Both the position numbers and the translations under genes were made by a program. This document shows, one piece after another, positions 4,520 to 5,250 of a stretch of 5,250 bases of DNA; positions within the stretch are counted from its first letter, which is position 1, and each line of letters begins with the position of its first letter. The notes under the pieces were generated by a model that saw only the letters and a program-made list of their open reading frames with translations, had not been told where the DNA came from and made no database searches. Source of the stretch: Desulfobacterales bacterium (lineage in GTDB: Bacteria > Desulfobacterota > Desulfobacteria > Desulfobacterales > C00003060); NCBI GenBank assembly GCA_030629475.1, contig DAOVOU010000180.1, positions 1 through 5,250 on the forward strand. Reading direction: 5' to 3'.

Positions 4520-4693
4520 TCAGTCCCAATCACACTCTTGCAGACATGTTACGACCTGTCTGAATTCAATGGGAAGTGGCTTCTGCCACTTGATTTCGAT
4601 TCTTCGCGCGGTACCAAAGTTCTCTGTGTTTGTCAACGCGAAATCAGTTCTTGTAAGTAATGCGCGATTAAGATCTAAATAAATGGTAATCAT
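4520..4693 (-). CDS. Possible small protein of 57 residues, unknown function
   Basis: ATG 4693-4691 opens a 57-codon frame ending at TGA 4522-4520, two bases before the terminator hairpin. The product begins MITIYLDLNR and ends VVTCLQECDWD. It has no signal peptide or membrane segment, and a Cys-X3-Cys near its end (50 and 54). I do not recognise a family. In its favour: the terminator follows at once and the strand is the same as the upstream gene. Against it: there is no Shine-Dalgarno site, an in-frame stop lies just upstream, and the start codon lies in the arm of an 11-bp inverted repeat. The frame stays open for 30 codons after the TGA, so it could also be a piece of a decayed longer gene. 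Confidence 0.35.
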   Translation of the reverse strand: MITIYLDLNRALLTRTDFALTNTENFGTARRIEIKWQKPLPIEFRQVVTCLQECDWD

Positions 4694-4754
4694 CACAGGT
4701 TGCGATCAACGCTTTTTGGGAAAAAGAAATTGTAGTTCTGGCCGTGATGATTAC
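4686..4754. repeat. Perfect 11-bp inverted repeat around a 47-base loop
   Basis: GTAATCATCAC (4686-4696) is the exact reverse complement of GTGATGATTAC (4744-4754). Inside the loop is a second small hairpin, CTTTTT-GGG-AAAAAG (4712-4726). On a minus-strand transcript the 3' arm contains the ATG of the 57-residue ORF, so pairing would hide that start codon. It lies 17 bases after the stop of the monooxygenase-domain gene. Confidence 0.6.
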
Positions 4755-4770
4755 GCAATCCGCTGTGCGA

Positions 4771-5109
4771 CTATTGGTTTGCCGGCAATGCCGTTCTCAA
4801 TGCTTCGATGTATTCAAATCCTCTCGTCTCCGAAACCTCATGGAAGTAGATTTCCGGCGGTTCGTCGGCAAGCTCCATAGCGCTCAACACCCGAAAGTAG
4901 AGTTCGGATCGGATATGGCTGTCCAGGGATTCCCGTGATTGCCACTGTTCAAGGTATAGAATCGTCTGCCCTTCTCCTTGGTCTGTGTAAACAGCGCAGT
5001 CCATACAACCGGATTTTACCCGGGTCGGACCTATTACTGACCGGAGGATGTCCAGAACCACCTGTTGTTTCCCGGGCAACGGATTTATTTTTGCAAACGA
5101 AAGGATCAT
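4771..5109 (-). CDS. Antibiotic biosynthesis monooxygenase (ABM) domain protein, putative quinol monooxygenase type
   Basis: The 112-residue product is a single ABM (dimeric alpha/beta barrel) domain. Members include small cofactor-free monooxygenases such as the quinol oxidase YgiN and heme-degrading or signalling relatives; the substrate here is unknown. Seen in the sequence: an opening strand MILSFAKINPLPGKQQVV with the typical PGK turn (12-14), GCMDCAVY (34-41), the strand-turn ILYLEQWQSRESLDSHI (50-66) with the usual E-W-S-L-H pattern, then the helix YFRVLSAM and final strand IYFHEV (87-92). Residues after 93 are a short extension. There is no signal peptide, so it is cytosolic. ATG 5109 is the only normal start before an upstream stop at 5187-5185. 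A GGAG sits just one base before it, unusually close. The downstream terminator at 4471-4518 suggests that it begins or belongs to a minus-strand transcript through 4520. Confidence 0.85.
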   Translation of the reverse strand: MILSFAKINPLPGKQQVVLDILRSVIGPTRVKSGCMDCAVYTDQGEGQTILYLEQWQSRESLDSHIRSELYFRVLSAMELADEPPEIYFHEVSETRGFEYIEALRTALPANQ

Positions 5110-5250
5110 ACTCCAAAAAAATCGACCTGTGCGGTTGGATAGTTTACCCAGGTCACACCTTCGGACAGCACGACGATATACTGGTTACAATGCTCTGCGT
5201 TGTAACCCTACCGCTGGACGCTCTGCGTCCAATACGTATAGCTACTTAGG
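5110..5250. other. Upstream region of the monooxygenase-domain gene
   Basis: Apart from the two hairpins no gene is seen. The frame of the downstream gene is open back to a TAA at 5187-5185 but offers no ATG, GTG or TTG. I do not find a clear promoter; the hairpins occupy the region where an upstream promoter could lie. Confidence 0.5.
5183..5230. repeat. Two adjacent hairpins with a shared GCTCTGCG core
   Basis: GGTTACAA (5183-5190) and TTGTAACC (5200-5207) are perfect arms around TGCTCTGCG. Eight bases later GGACGC (5216-5221) and GCGTCC (5225-5230) are perfect arms around TCT. Both contain GCTCTGCGT at the tip although their stems differ, so they look like members of one palindromic repeat family with changing arms. 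They lie upstream of the monooxygenase-domain gene, between 74 and 121 bases from its ATG. Confidence 0.7.

Noticed and set aside
4471..4522. TGA followed at once by a stem-loop, as in a selenocysteine site (UGA plus SECIS)
   Set aside because: The frame stays open for 30 codons after the TGA, but the stem begins almost immediately after the codon, lacks an evident SECIS-type loop and is followed by seven T, which fits an intrinsic terminator better.
4574..4591. Hairpin AAGTGGC-TTCT-GCCACTT as a separate regulatory element
   Set aside because: The stem is perfect but only 7 bp, lies within the possible 57-residue ORF and has no T-run; not enough to call a function.
4726..4743. Third degenerate copy of the end of the ~75-bp repeat (GAAATTGTAGTTCTGGCC)
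   Set aside because: It resembles the GAAAAGTGTAGTTCTGACC end of copy 1, but only about 16 bases match and no flanking similarity is clear, so chance cannot be excluded.

Overview
The window looks like an accessory, repeat-rich stretch of a bacterial chromosome from an environmental Gram-negative. Two sulfatase genes, a hicAB toxin-antitoxin pair and several families of short palindromic repeats would fit a sulfate-reducing Desulfobacterota-type genome. That assignment is an impression from gene style and repeat style, not proof. Base composition shifts sharply: the first ~165 bases are very AT-rich, the large sulfatase gene is GC-rich, and the spacers lie in between. This suggests a mosaic assembled from several sources.

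Layout from left to right: (1) 1-113, the start of an AT-rich unknown gene on the minus strand that runs off the edge. (2) 139-462, minus, a sulfatase cut off just after its active-site motif, with a perfect hairpin exactly at the breakpoint. (3) 484-780, a non-coding spacer with an orphan ribosome binding site, a set of nested GC-rich palindromes and the hicAB promoter. (4) 781-1370, plus, hicA and hicB overlapping by four bases. (5) 1371-1805, a non-coding spacer with a 22-bp perfect inverted repeat, one copy of a ~75-bp repeat and a strong hairpin behind the sulfatase gene. (6) 1806-4124, minus, a complete secreted arylsulfatase of 772 residues. (7) 4125-4770, its promoter region with a 12-bp palindrome, a G-rich tract, the second copy of the ~75-bp repeat, a broken mini-ORF with a Cys-X2-Cys pair, a U-tailed terminator and a possible 57-residue ORF. 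(8) 4771-5109, minus, an antibiotic-biosynthesis-monooxygenase-domain protein. (9) 5183-5230, two adjacent hairpins sharing one core sequence.

The genes do not form one pathway. The intact sulfatase would release sulfate from an organic sulfate ester outside the cytoplasm, after formylglycine maturation by an enzyme not encoded here. hicAB is a self-contained toxin-antitoxin module. The monooxygenase-domain gene, the 57-residue ORF and the terminator lie in order on the minus strand and may be one transcript. The intact sulfatase sits as a single-gene island between two direct repeats. I see no complete transposase, integrase, tRNA, rRNA or CRISPR array. I did not find convincing evidence of a new multi-gene system. 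The most unusual features are the repeat architecture and the small-ORF/terminator region at 4327-4754.
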